A DNA stretch of 64,000 nucleotides. Source: Cognatazoarcus sp050303815 (GTDB lineage: Bacteria; Pseudomonadota; Gammaproteobacteria; Burkholderiales; Rhodocyclaceae). Location of the stretch: the NCBI GenBank assembly GCA_050303815.1, contig JBNLCM010000182.1, positions 1 to 64,000 of the forward strand. Reading direction: 5' to 3'. The notes under the pieces were generated by a model. The model saw nothing but the letters and a program-made list of their open reading frames with translations. It searched no databases and was not told the DNA's origin. Positions 51,039-60,600 of the stretch are shown here, piece by piece. Positions within the stretch are counted from its first letter, which is position 1; the number at the start of each line of letters is the position of its first letter. Made by a program: the position numbers and the translations under genes.

Positions 51039-52793
51039 TCAGTGGCCGTCGCACGCCTCAAGGAAACTCAGCAGCTCCTCGCGCAGAGCATAGTAGTCCG
51101 GATGCTCGAGCAGCATCTTGCGGGTCCGCGGACGTGGCAGGTCGATCGTCAGCACCTTGCCCACCCGTGCCCGCGGGCCGTTGGTCATCATGACCACGCG
51201 GTCCGCCAGCAGGATGGCTTCATCCACGTCATGGGTGACCATCATGGCGGTCAGCTCCGATCGGCTCCAGACCTCCATCAGCACCTCCTGGAGATCCCAG
51301 CGGGTCAGCGAATCGAGCATGCCGAAGGGCTCGTCCAGAAGGAGCATCTTCGGTGACAGGGCAAAGGCCCGCGCGATGCCGACCCGCTGCTTCATGCCGT
51401 TGGAGAGGTCGTGGGCCTTCTTGTCGGCCGCGTCGGCCAGTCCGACGCGGGCCAGGTAATGCTCGACGATGGCTTGCCGCTCGGCCTTCGTCGCATGCGG
51501 GTAGACCTGCTCCACGCCCAGCCCGACGTTTTCGCGCGCGGACAGCCACGGCACGAGGCTCGGCGCCTGGAAAACGATGCCGCGATCCGGTCCGGCGGTG
51601 GCCACCTCCCGGCCATCGAGGATGATGCCGCCCGAGCTGACGTCGTTCAGGCCGGCCATCATCGACAGCACCGTAGACTTGCCGCAGCCCGAGTGCCCGA
51701 TGACCGAGATGAATTCGCCCTTGCGGATCCACAGGTCGAAGTCCTCGACGACCGTCACCGACCCCTTCTTGGTCGGATAGACCTTGCACACCTTGGAGAA
51801 CTCGACATAGCGCGCCGGATCGGCCGCCTGCGTGCTCACCTCGCCGGGCCGGGCGGGCCGGGCGTGCCGGGCCTGGAACTCGCTGCTGGTGTTCGGCAAC
51901 ACGTTGGGCAGCGCCAGCACCTTGGCCGCGCTCTCGCTCTCGGCCATGCCCACCTGCATCAGGTAATTCGTCACCTCCTTGCGGATACGCTTGAACTCGG
52001 GCGAATGGTTCATCTCGGTGCGATCCCTCGGGCGCGGGATCTTCACCTCGAACTCAGGGCCCAGGGTGGCGCCGGGCCCCGGATTGAGCGGGATGATCCG
52101 GTCGGCCATGATGATGGCCTCGTCCACATCGTTGGTGATCAGGACAACCGTCTTCTTCTCCTGCTCCCAGATCTGGAGGATCTCGTCCTGCAGGTTGGCG
52201 CGGGTCAGGGCATCCAGCGCAGAGAGCGGCTCGTCGAGCAGCAGGATCTCCGGGCTCGCCGCCAGCGCCCGCGCCACCGAGACACGCTGGCGCATGCCGC
52301 CGGACAGCTCGGAGGGCCGCTTCTCGAGCGCGGGGGTCAGGTTCACCATTTCCACGTACTTCTCGACGCGCGCCGCCCGCTCCGCCTTCGAGAGGTCGGA
52401 GCACACCTGATCCACCGCCAGGGCGACGTTCTGCCGAACAGTCATCCACGGCATCAGCGAGTAGCTCTGGAACACCACACCGCGATCGGGCCCCGGTTCG
52501 GTCACGACCTGCCCCTTGACCCGCACGGCACCCGCATCGGCCTGGATCAAGCCGGCAATCAGGGAGATCAGCGTCGTCTTACCGCTGCCCGAGAACCCGA
52601 CGATGGCGACGAACTCGCCCTCGCGGATCGTCAGGTTGATGTCCTTCAACACCCGCGTCGCGTGGGCTCCGTTCCCATAGGACTTGGACAGATTCTCCAG
52701 TTCCAGGAAGGGCTTGTCGGCCAGGCGGATGGGCGGCGTGCCGGTCTCCGCGCCGGTCGGCGCTTCGGTCTGTTTCAGCATGGCTGCAGCCAT
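51039..52793 (-). CDS. nrtD: Nitrate ABC transporter, double ATPase subunit
   Basis: A 584-residue fusion of two complete ABC ATPase domains. Domain 1 (about 30-290): Walker A GFSGSGKTT, LSGGMRQR, LLLDEPLSALD. Domain 2 (about 330-575): GHSGCGKST, LSNGMKQR, LLLDEPFGMLD. Cyanobacterial nitrate transporters use two ATPases, NrtC and NrtD; NrtC also carries a regulatory NrtA-like domain, which is absent here. The fused pair therefore supplies both ATP sites without that regulator. Start at Met 52793, eight bases after AGGAGG. It is downstream of nrtB by 13 bp. Confidence 0.85.
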   Translation of the reverse strand: MAAAMLKQTEAPTGAETGTPPIRLADKPFLELENLSKSYGNGAHATRVLKDINLTIREGEFVAIVGFSGSGKTTLISLIAGLIQADAGAVRVKGQVVTEPGPDRGVVFQSYSLMPWMTVRQNVALAVDQVCSDLSKAERAARVEKYVEMVNLTPALEKRPSELSGGMRQRVSVARALAASPEILLLDEPLSALDALTRANLQDEILQIWEQEKKTVVLITNDVDEAIIMADRIIPLNPGPGATLGPEFEVKIPRPRDRTEMNHSPEFKRIRKEVTNYLMQVGMAESESAAKVLALPNVLPNTSSEFQARHARPARPGEVSTQAADPARYVEFSKVCKVYPTKKGSVTVVEDFDLWIRKGEFISVIGHSGCGKSTVLSMMAGLNDVSSGGIILDGREVATAGPDRGIVFQAPSLVPWLSARENVGLGVEQVYPHATKAERQAIVEHYLARVGLADAADKKAHDLSNGMKQRVGIARAFALSPKMLLLDEPFGMLDSLTRWDLQEVLMEVWSRSELTAMMVTHDVDEAILLADRVVMMTNGPRARVGKVLTIDLPRPRTRKMLLEHPDYYALREELLSFLEACDGH

Positions 52794-52806
52794 CGTCATA
52801 CCCTCC

Positions 52807-53823
52807 TCAATGGCCTGTATCACCAAAACTCACCAGCTGCTGCAGGGTGTTCATGATCCGGTCGAGCAGGAAGCCGACGAAGCCGATCGTGAATACCGCC
52901 ACCATGATCCGGCCCAGCGAGTGGGAACTGCCGTTCTGGAATTCGTCCCACACGAATTTCCCGAGCCCCGGGTTCTGCGCCAGCATCTCGGCCGCGATCA
53001 ACACCATCCAGCCCACCCCCAGCGACAGGCGAAGACCGGTGAAGATCAGCTTCAGCGAGCTCGGCAGCACGATCTTCGTCACCTGGGTCCACCAGGTCAG
53101 GCGAAGCACCTTGGAAACATTGATCAGGTCCTTGTCGATCGACGCGACCCCCACCGCGGTGTTGATCAGCGTCGGCCACAGGGAGCACAGCGTCACCGTC
53201 ACGGCCGAGACGATGAAGCTCTTCTCGAACATCGGGTCGTTGCTGACATAGACCGCGCTGACGACCAGCGTGACGATCGGCAGCCAGGCCAGCGGCGACA
53301 CCGGCCGGAAGATCTGGATCAGCGGGTTGAGGGCAATCTGGAATGTCCTAGAGAGCCCGCACAGGATGCCGAGCGGAATCGCCACCAGGGTGCCGATCGC
53401 AAAGCCGGTGAACACGGTGTAGAGGCTCGTGACGATCTGATCCAGGTAGGTCGGCTTGCCGGTCCAGGGACGGATCGTGACGTCGGCCTTCGGGTCCTCC
53501 GCCAGTTTCCTGACGTTGCGTGCCTCCTGGCGCTCGTAGAAGGCCTCCGCCTTGGCGCGCTCCGCGTGATGCTCGTCGATCAGGCCGAGCGCTTCTTCCC
53601 ACACCTGGGCCGGTCCGGGAATGGCGCCGAGGCTGGTCTGCACGCCCGAGGCGAGCACGCCCCACAGGCCGAGGAAGACGGCCAGGGCCAGCAAGGGGAC
53701 ACCGATCTGGCGCAGGATGTCCCTGAACTGCTCCTTGGGATCCTCACCGGCGGCGAGCCGCACGAAAGGGACGAACCAGGTGAATCCGGTCCGCGTCAGA
53801 AAGTTTGCCGTCGCGTTCAACAT
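52807..53823 (-). CDS. nrtB: Nitrate ABC transporter permease
   Basis: A 338-residue inner-membrane permease of the nitrate/sulfonate/taurine type, with about six helices and the EAA-type loop in TWWTQVTKIVLPSSLKLIFTG. A long polar segment (about 65-120, Glu/Lys/Arg-rich, ERQEARNVRKLAEDPK) is typical of the NrtB subgroup with a large loop. Start at Met 53823, supported by GGAGGTG five bases upstream. It forms the channel between NrtA and the double ATPase. Confidence 0.88.
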   Translation of the reverse strand: MLNATANFLTRTGFTWFVPFVRLAAGEDPKEQFRDILRQIGVPLLALAVFLGLWGVLASGVQTSLGAIPGPAQVWEEALGLIDEHHAERAKAEAFYERQEARNVRKLAEDPKADVTIRPWTGKPTYLDQIVTSLYTVFTGFAIGTLVAIPLGILCGLSRTFQIALNPLIQIFRPVSPLAWLPIVTLVVSAVYVSNDPMFEKSFIVSAVTVTLCSLWPTLINTAVGVASIDKDLINVSKVLRLTWWTQVTKIVLPSSLKLIFTGLRLSLGVGWMVLIAAEMLAQNPGLGKFVWDEFQNGSSHSLGRIMVAVFTIGFVGFLLDRIMNTLQQLVSFGDTGH

Positions 53824-53892
53824 GGCGACACCTCCATGAAAATTGGGCTCAACCGGGGCCGCCCCGGACGGGGCGGCCACCGACCTTCCGGA

Positions 53893-55290
53893 TTACTTGA
53901 CGACGTCCTTGCCCTTGAGGCCGATCTTCAGGCTGTCGATGTAGGCGTTCGGCTTCGTACCGTCATAGGTGATGCCGTCGATGAAGGCGCTGGTCGCCGG
54001 CTTGAAGCCTGTCTCGGTGGCGAAGTCCGGGAAATCGGATGCCTTCAGCTTGCCTTCCGCGATCAGCGCCTTGGCGGCCTCGGCATAGATGTCCGGGCGA
54101 TAGACCTTCTTGGCGGTCTCCATGTACCAGCTATCCGGCTTGAACTCGGAGATCTGGCCCCAGCGGCGCATCTGGGTCAGGTACCAGATGGCATCCGAGT
54201 AGTACGGGTAGGTCGCGTGGTAGCGGAAGAAGACGTTGAAGTCGGGCACCTGACGCACGTCCCCTTTCTCGTACTCGAAGGTGCCGGTCATGCTGTTGGC
54301 GATGACCTTGTAGTCCGCGCCGACGTAGTTGGAGGCGGAGATGATCCTGGCCGCCTCCTTGCGGTTCTTGTCGTTCTCGGCGTCGAGCCAGTGGGCAGCG
54401 CGGATCAGGGCCTTGACGACGAGCTTGTGGGTGACCGGATACTTGTCGTTCCAGGCCTGGGTCACGCCGAAGACCTTCTCCGGGTTGTCCTTCCAGATTT
54501 CGTAGTCGGTGATGACCGGCGCGCCGATGCCCTTGAATACCGCCTGCTGGTTCCACGGCTCGCCGACGCAGTAGCCATTGATCGTGCCCGCCTCCATCGT
54601 CGCCGGCATCTGGGGCGGCGGCGTCACCGAGAGCAGCACGTCGGCACTGATGGTGCCGGCCGTGTCACCCTTGTGTGGCGCGTAGTAGCCCGGGTTCATG
54701 CCCCCCGACGCAAGCCAGTAGCGCAGCTCATAGTTGTGGGTCGACACCGGAAAAACCATGCCCATCTTGAAGGGCTTGCCTTCCTTCCTGTAGTCATCGA
54801 CCACGGCCTTCAGATAGTCGGCCTTGATCGGATGCACCGGCTTGCCGTCGGCCTGCTTCGGCAGCTTGGTCTTGAGCTTCTCCATCACCTCGTTCGACAC
54901 GGTGATGCCATTGCCGTTGAGATCCATCGAGAACGCGGTAATCACGTCCGCCTTGGTGCCGTAGCCGATGGTCGCGCCAAGCGGCTGGCCTGCCAGCATG
55001 TGGGCGCCATCCAGTTCGCCGGAGATGACACGGTCGAGCAGGACCTTCCAGTTCGCCTGGGCTTCGAGCGTGACGTACAGGCCTTCTTCCTCGAAGAAGC
55101 CCTTTTCGTAGGCGATGGCCAGCGGGGCCATGTCGGTCAGCTTGATGAATCCGAACTTCAGATCCGGCTTCTCGGGGTCCTCGAGCGCCATGGCCGAGCT
55201 GCCGGCCAACAGGACGGATGCGAACAGTGCGCCGCGAACGAGCCGCGACAGGCTGCCGGCGGCGGAGAGGGGGGTGCAATCCAGTTTCAT
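53893..55290 (-). CDS. nrtA: Nitrate-binding periplasmic protein
   Basis: A 465-residue substrate-binding protein of the NrtA/CmpA family. The signal region is RGALFASVLLAGSSAMA; the mature part starts FGFIKLTDMAPLAIAYEKGF and includes GQPLGATIGYGT, NGYCVGEPWNQQAV and FFRYHATYPYYSDAIWYL, all typical of the nitrate/bicarbonate binders. No lipobox Cys is clear, so it is soluble in the periplasm. Start at Met 55290 with GGAG eight bases upstream; another in-frame Met at 55305 is possible. The leader upstream carries an attenuator. Confidence 0.9.
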   Translation of the reverse strand: MKLDCTPLSAAGSLSRLVRGALFASVLLAGSSAMALEDPEKPDLKFGFIKLTDMAPLAIAYEKGFFEEEGLYVTLEAQANWKVLLDRVISGELDGAHMLAGQPLGATIGYGTKADVITAFSMDLNGNGITVSNEVMEKLKTKLPKQADGKPVHPIKADYLKAVVDDYRKEGKPFKMGMVFPVSTHNYELRYWLASGGMNPGYYAPHKGDTAGTISADVLLSVTPPPQMPATMEAGTINGYCVGEPWNQQAVFKGIGAPVITDYEIWKDNPEKVFGVTQAWNDKYPVTHKLVVKALIRAAHWLDAENDKNRKEAARIISASNYVGADYKVIANSMTGTFEYEKGDVRQVPDFNVFFRYHATYPYYSDAIWYLTQMRRWGQISEFKPDSWYMETAKKVYRPDIYAEAAKALIAEGKLKASDFPDFATETGFKPATSAFIDGITYDGTKPNAYIDSLKIGLKGKDVVK

Positions 55291-55337
55291 CTGCAGGGAC
55301 TCCATTCAGTAACAGCAATCTCTTCTGGCGACCGCCC

Positions 55338-55382
55338 AAAAAGAAACGCCCACCTGCACGATCCGCGGATCGCGCTGGGTGG
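55338..55382 (-). terminator. Intrinsic terminator in the nrtA leader
   Basis: On the minus strand CCACC (55382-55378) pairs with GGTGG (55354-55350); the inner part contains the perfect palindrome CGATCCGCGGATCG (55372-55359), and a U-rich stretch (TTTCTTTTT, 55345-55337) follows. This sits between the predicted start at about 55474 and nrtA, so it would stop transcription unless disrupted. Confidence 0.65.
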
Positions 55383-55394
55383 ACGTCGTTGTCC
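55381..55394 (-). promoter_or_regulatory. ANTAR-type hexaloop hairpin overlapping the nrtA terminator
   Basis: On the minus strand GGAC-AACGAC-GTCC forms a 4-bp stem with a six-base loop having A at position 1 and G at position 4, the ANTAR target rule; the loop differs by one base from AACGGC at nirB. Its 3' arm shares bases 55381-55382 with the terminator 5' arm, so both cannot form at once. A partner first hairpin upstream is less regular (GGTCC-AGAAG-GGGCC with a wobble). Confidence 0.55.
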
Positions 55395-55484
55395 GGGACG
55401 GCCCCTTCTGGACCTGGGTGTCATGCCTGCGAGCGTCGCGACCGCCATTGGCCGCAGGCGCCATGCAGTGCCTGAGGCTCTATT

Positions 55485-55500
55485 AGCAACGCGTGTGCCA
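55485..55500 (-). promoter_or_regulatory. Sigma-54 promoter of nrtABCD
   Basis: On the minus strand TGGCACA-N4-TTGCT with GG at 55499-55498 and GC at 55487-55486, spacing exactly ten. Transcription would start at about 55474, leaving a 184-nt leader with the hairpin and terminator described separately. Confidence 0.78.
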
Positions 55501-55646
55501 ACAATGCGGCGACGCACCAAGTCGGCCTGGTCCACCCAGGGGAATCCACCCAAAACCCTTTGACAGCTGCGGAATTGGCGAAATCAAGATGGCGCCGCGC
55601 GCCCTGTGCAATGCAAGAACCGCCCGACGGAGAACGCCCCCCGGCG

Positions 55647-55661
55647 GCACCGAAAGGGGGC
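55647..55661. promoter_or_regulatory. NtrC-like site upstream of nrtA
   Basis: GCACC-GAAAG-GGGGC matches the NtrC pattern GCACC-N5-GGTGC at 9 of 10 arm bases. It lies about 180 bp upstream of the predicted nrt start, an acceptable enhancer distance. A second copy 20 bp away, as at nasA, is not evident. Confidence 0.45.
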
Positions 55662-55670
55662 GATCCGTCG

Positions 55671-55692
55671 GCGCGATGCACCGACATCGCGC
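55671..55692. repeat. Inverted repeat between nrtA and the GAF gene
   Basis: GCGCGATG-CACCGA-CATCGCGC is a perfect 8-bp inverted repeat. It is 116 bp before the GAF-domain gene and could be an operator for it or for nrt. Confidence 0.55.
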
Positions 55693-55807
55693 GGCCCCTG
55701 CACCACCGCCCCCGGGAAGCGGGCCACCGCGCCCGGAAACGGGCGATGGGGACGCACCGGAACGGATCTTGAATGCCCGGGGGGTCGATTCCACCCGGGA
55801 GTTCTCC

Positions 55808-56746
55808 ATGAAGACTTTCATCCAGGTCACCGAGGTGTGGGTGCCCAACCGCACGCACGATGCCCTTGAGTTCCATTCCGGCCTGTATGGCCCCCACCAG
55901 CGCTTTCGCGCCGGCAGCGAAGCCATGGTGTTCGGCCACGACGAGGGTCTGCCGGGCAAGGCCTGGGCCGCGCGGCACCCGATCCTGCTCAAGGACCTGC
56001 AGGACGGCTGGTTCCGGCGGGGCGCCCTGGCGCGGGATGCCGGACTGACCTGCGGCATCGCGCTGCCGCTGTTCGCTGGCGACCATCTGACCGCCGTGCT
56101 GGTGATGTTCTGCGGCCAGGATGCCGAGTCGATCGGCGCCGTGGAGGTGTGGCACAACGACGAATCCCGGCGCCCGGAGCTCGCCCTGGACGACGGCTAC
56201 TACGGCGAGCTGGACGGGTTCGAATTCTCCGCGCGGCATTCCCACTTTCCGCGCGGCGAGGGCCTGCCCGGCATCGTCTGGGACAGCGGCATGCCGGTCG
56301 TCATCCCGGACCTCGGCCACAACCGCCGGTTTCTGCGGCGGGACGAGGCCCTGCGCGCCGGCTTGTGCACCGGCCTGGGCATCCCCTCGCCATTCCGCCG
56401 CGGCCACAGCTATGTCACCACCTTCCTGTCGGCCCTCGGCACGCCCATTGCGCGTCGCTTCGAAATCTGGATGCCCGACAGCCGGCTGGACCGCCTGATG
56501 TTCCTGGCGGGTCACTGCGATCGCGACCCGGGCCTGGCCTCGACGCTCGACGAATGCCGTATCGAGGCGGGCCAGGGCTGCCTCGGCCGCGCCTGGTTCT
56601 CGGGCATTCCGGCCCTCACCGAGCGGGTGGCGGACGACAGCTCACCCAACGGGCGAGCCGCGGCAGCGATGGGCATGACGGCCCTGGTCGCCATCCCGAT
56701 CCTCGAGGCGGGCCGCTGCAAGGCCGTTGTCGGCCTTTACCTGTAG
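55808..56746 (+). CDS. GAF-domain protein divergent from nrtABCD
   Basis: A 312-residue protein made of two GAF-like sensor domains: about 1-115 (GLPGKAWAARHPILLKDL, GLTCGIALPLFAGDHLTAVL) and about 200-312 (GCLGRAWFSGIPALTERV, GMTALVAIPILEAGRCKAVV). There is no output domain, so it may sense a small molecule and act through a partner. It is not a NIT domain (the NasR nitrate sensor). Start at ATG 55808. Divergent position from nrtABCD suggests a link to nitrogen or nitrate metabolism, but this is inference. Confidence 0.65.
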   Translation: MKTFIQVTEVWVPNRTHDALEFHSGLYGPHQRFRAGSEAMVFGHDEGLPGKAWAARHPILLKDLQDGWFRRGALARDAGLTCGIALPLFAGDHLTAVLVMFCGQDAESIGAVEVWHNDESRRPELALDDGYYGELDGFEFSARHSHFPRGEGLPGIVWDSGMPVVIPDLGHNRRFLRRDEALRAGLCTGLGIPSPFRRGHSYVTTFLSALGTPIARRFEIWMPDSRLDRLMFLAGHCDRDPGLASTLDECRIEAGQGCLGRAWFSGIPALTERVADDSSPNGRAAAAMGMTALVAIPILEAGRCKAVVGLYL

Positions 56747-56869
56747 GCGCGGCGGTCCCTTTGGCTGGTGGATCGGGATGGGCCGCGGCCGTAGCCCCTC
56801 ACGGGGCGCGCCGAAGGCCCAGGCACATCCCCCCTTGACACACCGCGCCGGCCGGCCGAGGCTGCGCCC

Positions 56870-57604
56870 GTGCCTGCCGCCAACGACTCCCGGCGCACGC
56901 CCGCCCCCGCGTGGTTTTCAGACGCCGGCGGCGTGCGCTATCACCTGCGTGCCCTGCGCCATCGCCACGGTGCGTGGCGGCCGTTTCGTGCCCAGGTTGC
57001 CCACTGGCTGTCCGACTGGACGCCTTCTGCCCGACACCTGGTACTCGTCGGACCCAGTGCAGGCCACACGCTGCCAGCGGACGGATTCGCCCGCTTCGAC
57101 ACGGTGACGGCTTTCGAGCCGGACCCGGTCGGTCGCTGGTGGCTGGCGCGGCGCCTGTCCGCCTGCCGGCTGCGTTTCGATGCCCGCAACGTCCTGGACG
57201 GCCCTCAGCCACTGCGCGCACTGCGCGACCTCCCCGACGACACCGCCATCCTGTTCTGCAACGTGCTGGGCCAGGTGGCCCCAGCTGCCGGTGGCCGCTG
57301 GCATGATCACCTGCGGGAGGCACTGGCCGCCCGCGACTGGGCCAGTTTCCACGACGTGGTCTCGACGCACCGTCCCCCCCGCCCCGACGCCCCGGCACAC
57401 GCGACCGGCGGAGACACGCTCGAATCCCTCCTTGGACACTTCTGGCGCGGCGGCGAACTCGCGCTGGTCGACCACGGCACCTTCCGGCTCGATGGGCCGG
57501 GCGTCGCCAGCTATGCGCTGTGGCCGCTGTGCCCGGGCCACTTCCACCTGGTCGAGTGGGTGGTCCATCGGGCCCAGGCTCAGAAGTCCGGCGCGACCGC
57601 CTGA
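56870..57604 (+). CDS. Methyltransferase-like hypothetical protein
   Basis: A 244-residue cytoplasmic protein. LVLVGPSAGHTLP followed by VTAFEPDP resembles the SAM-binding motif I and the acidic post-I residue of Rossmann methyltransferases, and ILFCNVLGQV would fit motif IV. The Gly-rich loop is atypical (GPSAG rather than GxGxG), so the call is tentative. The likely start is GTG 56870. The 3' end overlaps the convergent hybrid-kinase gene by 25 bp. No pathway is suggested by the context. Confidence 0.5.
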   Translation: MPAANDSRRTPAPAWFSDAGGVRYHLRALRHRHGAWRPFRAQVAHWLSDWTPSARHLVLVGPSAGHTLPADGFARFDTVTAFEPDPVGRWWLARRLSACRLRFDARNVLDGPQPLRALRDLPDDTAILFCNVLGQVAPAAGGRWHDHLREALAARDWASFHDVVSTHRPPRPDAPAHATGGDTLESLLGHFWRGGELALVDHGTFRLDGPGVASYALWPLCPGHFHLVEWVVHRAQAQKSGATA

Positions 57605-60600
57605 ACGCCGTCGAGGCGCTGTGGCTCGGCTTCGAGCGCCGCGATCTCGGCAAGCGTCGCCTCGAACGACGACACGACCTCGGCAAGCGGCGGCCCGATC
57701 GCCTGGCCGTCGCCACGCAGGGCCAATTCCAGTTCCAGCGCGGCGGCCCGCAGCGGAAGCGCGCCAACGGTGGCCGCCATGCCTTTGAGCGTATGCGCGC
57801 AGCGCACCCCGTCATCGCCCGCCGACTCACCGTCGGTGATCGCCTTCAGGTCCGCGACCTGGCGTTCCGCATTCTCTCGGAAGCGGCTCAACATCTTCAG
57901 GTAGAAGCCGGGCTTCTTGCCACAGAAGTGCAGGCCAATCGCGTAGTCCAGGACCGCTGGAGACACCGTCGCCGCGGGCGGTTCGCGCTGCCGCTCGGCG
58001 TCATTCTCGGTCGCACCCGCAGCCGCTTCGTCCGCGACAGCCGCGTCCGCAATGCCTGCCGGGCGCAACTGGCGAGCGATCGCGGCGGCGAGCCGAGCCG
58101 GGTCGACCGGCTTGGTCACGACATCACACATCCCCACCGCCAGGCATCGCTCACGCTCATGGGGCAGCGCATGTGCCGTCACCGCAATGACGGGGAGCGA
58201 TTCGCGCCCCGCCCGGGCGCGGATGCGTCGCGTCGCCTCGATGCCGTCCATGACAGGCATCTGGATGTCCATCAGCACGAGATCCACGCCGTCGAGACAA
58301 TCGAGGGCCTGCCGGCCGTTCTCCGCCAGGCACCAGTCCATGCCCCAGTCGTCGAGCAGCTCCTCGACGACCAGCTGGTTGAGGGGGTTGTCTTCGACGA
58401 TCAGGATCCGCCGCCCGGCGAGGCCCTCGAGGTGTCGCTCGATCGCCTCGGTCGGCAGCGGCAGCCCCTGCCCCTCTGCGCGTGGCAGTTCCAGCTCGAA
58501 CCAGAACCGGCTGCCCCGACCGGGTTCGCTCTCCACCTTGAGCTCGCCTCCCATGATCGACACCAGGCGTGCGCTGATCGAGAGGCCCAGGCCCGTACCG
58601 CCGTAGGCGCGCGTCGAACTGGTATCGGCCTGCGCGAAGGGACGGAACAGATCAGCCATCTGGTCGGCCGACATGCCGATGCCGCTGTCGCTCACCTCGA
58701 CGCCGATCCGGCAGGCATCGTCATCGCACCCAAGGGCCCGCAGGGACAGCTCGATCTGGCCGCGTTCGGTGAACTTGACGCCATTGGCGAGGAGGTTGTG
58801 CATGACTTGCTCGAGTCGCGCACGGTCGCCGACGAAGGCGTCGGGCAAGTCCGGATCGACCCGGACCTCGAGCGTCAGGTTCTTCCTTCCGGCGTCGCCG
58901 AGCGCGACCCCGCTCACCCTCGCCACCACCTCGCGCAGGGAGAAGGCCGACAGCGACAGCTGCAATCTCCCGGCCTCGACCTCTGCGCAATCGAGCACAT
59001 CGCTGATCATCGCCAGCAAGCCTTCGGCCGAGTGCCGCACGTTGCGCAGGTAGCCCGTCTGACGCTCGTCAAGCCCGGTGCGCAGGCACAGGCCGGTCAG
59101 GCCAATGATCGCGTTCATCGGCGTCCGCATTTCATGGCTCATGTTGGCCAGGAATCTCGATTTCGCCAGGTTGGCCGCCTCTGCCTCTCTCCGCGCACGC
59201 TCGAGCTCTTCGGTGCGGCGTTGCACGTCCTGTTCGAGACGGGCGTTGTAGGCCTGCATCACCGCCTCGGCCTCCCGGTGGGCGGTGATGTCGATGTCTG
59301 CCCCGCGGTACCCAAGGAAGGTGCCATCGGCATCGAAGCGCGGCACCGCATTGGTCGACAGCCAGACAATGCGGCCGTCCCGATGCAGGGCCGGCGCCAC
59401 GAAGTCGCGGATTGGCGCGCGCCGCGCCACGATGTCGGCCACCCGGCCCTCGAAGTCGTCACGCCCCAGTGGCGGGTGGCGATGCACATAGCGCGTGCGG
59501 CCGACCACCTCGTCCGGGGCATAGCCGAGCACCTGCTCTAGCGCCGAGTTCACATAGGAAATCGTGCCGTCGGCATCGAACTCCCAGATCATCACCTGGG
59601 CCATGCCCGCCATCTGTTCGAAGCGGGAGTGGCTTTCCGCCAGTGCCTCACGGGCACGTACTTCCTGTGCAAGCAGGAGCTCGCCCAGCGCCACGGCAGC
59701 CCCGGTCGCCAGCACCGGCTCGAGCCCCCGCCGCCAGTCGGCCGCAGGCTGTTCGCTCCCCCCCGTCAGGCACAGCACGAGTTCGCCGGAATCGCCAATC
59801 CGCGTCGCGGCCAGCAGCGGGCCGTCGGCCGAGACACCGATCATGCAGTGGCCAATGGCATCGCGCAGCGCGACGCCCGTCGCCCATCGGGCCCGGTCCG
59901 GCGTGCCGCCGCATGCCAGTTCATGCACTTCGTCGTGCCGGTCCAGGCGCAGCAGCAAGCCATCCGGACGCCCCATGTGCGTGCAGGCGAGCGACAGTAG
60001 CGCCTGGTAGGCCCGGGCCGGGTTTCGACTGCTGATGAAACCCCGCTGCAAGGCCGCAAGCGAAGCCAGCAGGGCCTGAGCCGCATCGAGCCGGGCCTGG
60101 GCGCGCAGCCGCTCCACGAGCAGGGTCGTCAGCTGCGCAGCCGCCTCCAGCTGAGCCGTGTCATCATCGTCCGGCGCCATGGCGCTGGCATGAACGACCG
60201 TGAAGCTGCCGAGCACGTGGTCGCCGCTGCCGACGATGGGCTCCGACCAGCAGGCCGCGATGCCGCAGCGTTCGGCCAGCGCCTGGAGCGCCTGACTGCC
60301 ACTGCTCGCGTCGAGGTCGGCGACGATGCAGCGCTCCCCCCGGGACATCGCGGCTCCGATCGCGCCGAGCCCGGCCCGAGCCTCCCTCCCGTCGAAGGCG
60401 TCGGCACAGGCCACGGGCAGCCGGTCACTGGCAATCGGCTGAAGACGACGGCCAACCGGGTCGAACAGGACCACGACGCAGCGCCAGTCCGGATTGAGCG
60501 CCTCGATCTCGTGGATCATCAGGCGCAGCCCTTCGGACAGGGAACAGCCGCGGGCCAGTGCATCGAGGAGGCGGGCGCGGGTCTGCTCCTGCATCCGCAT

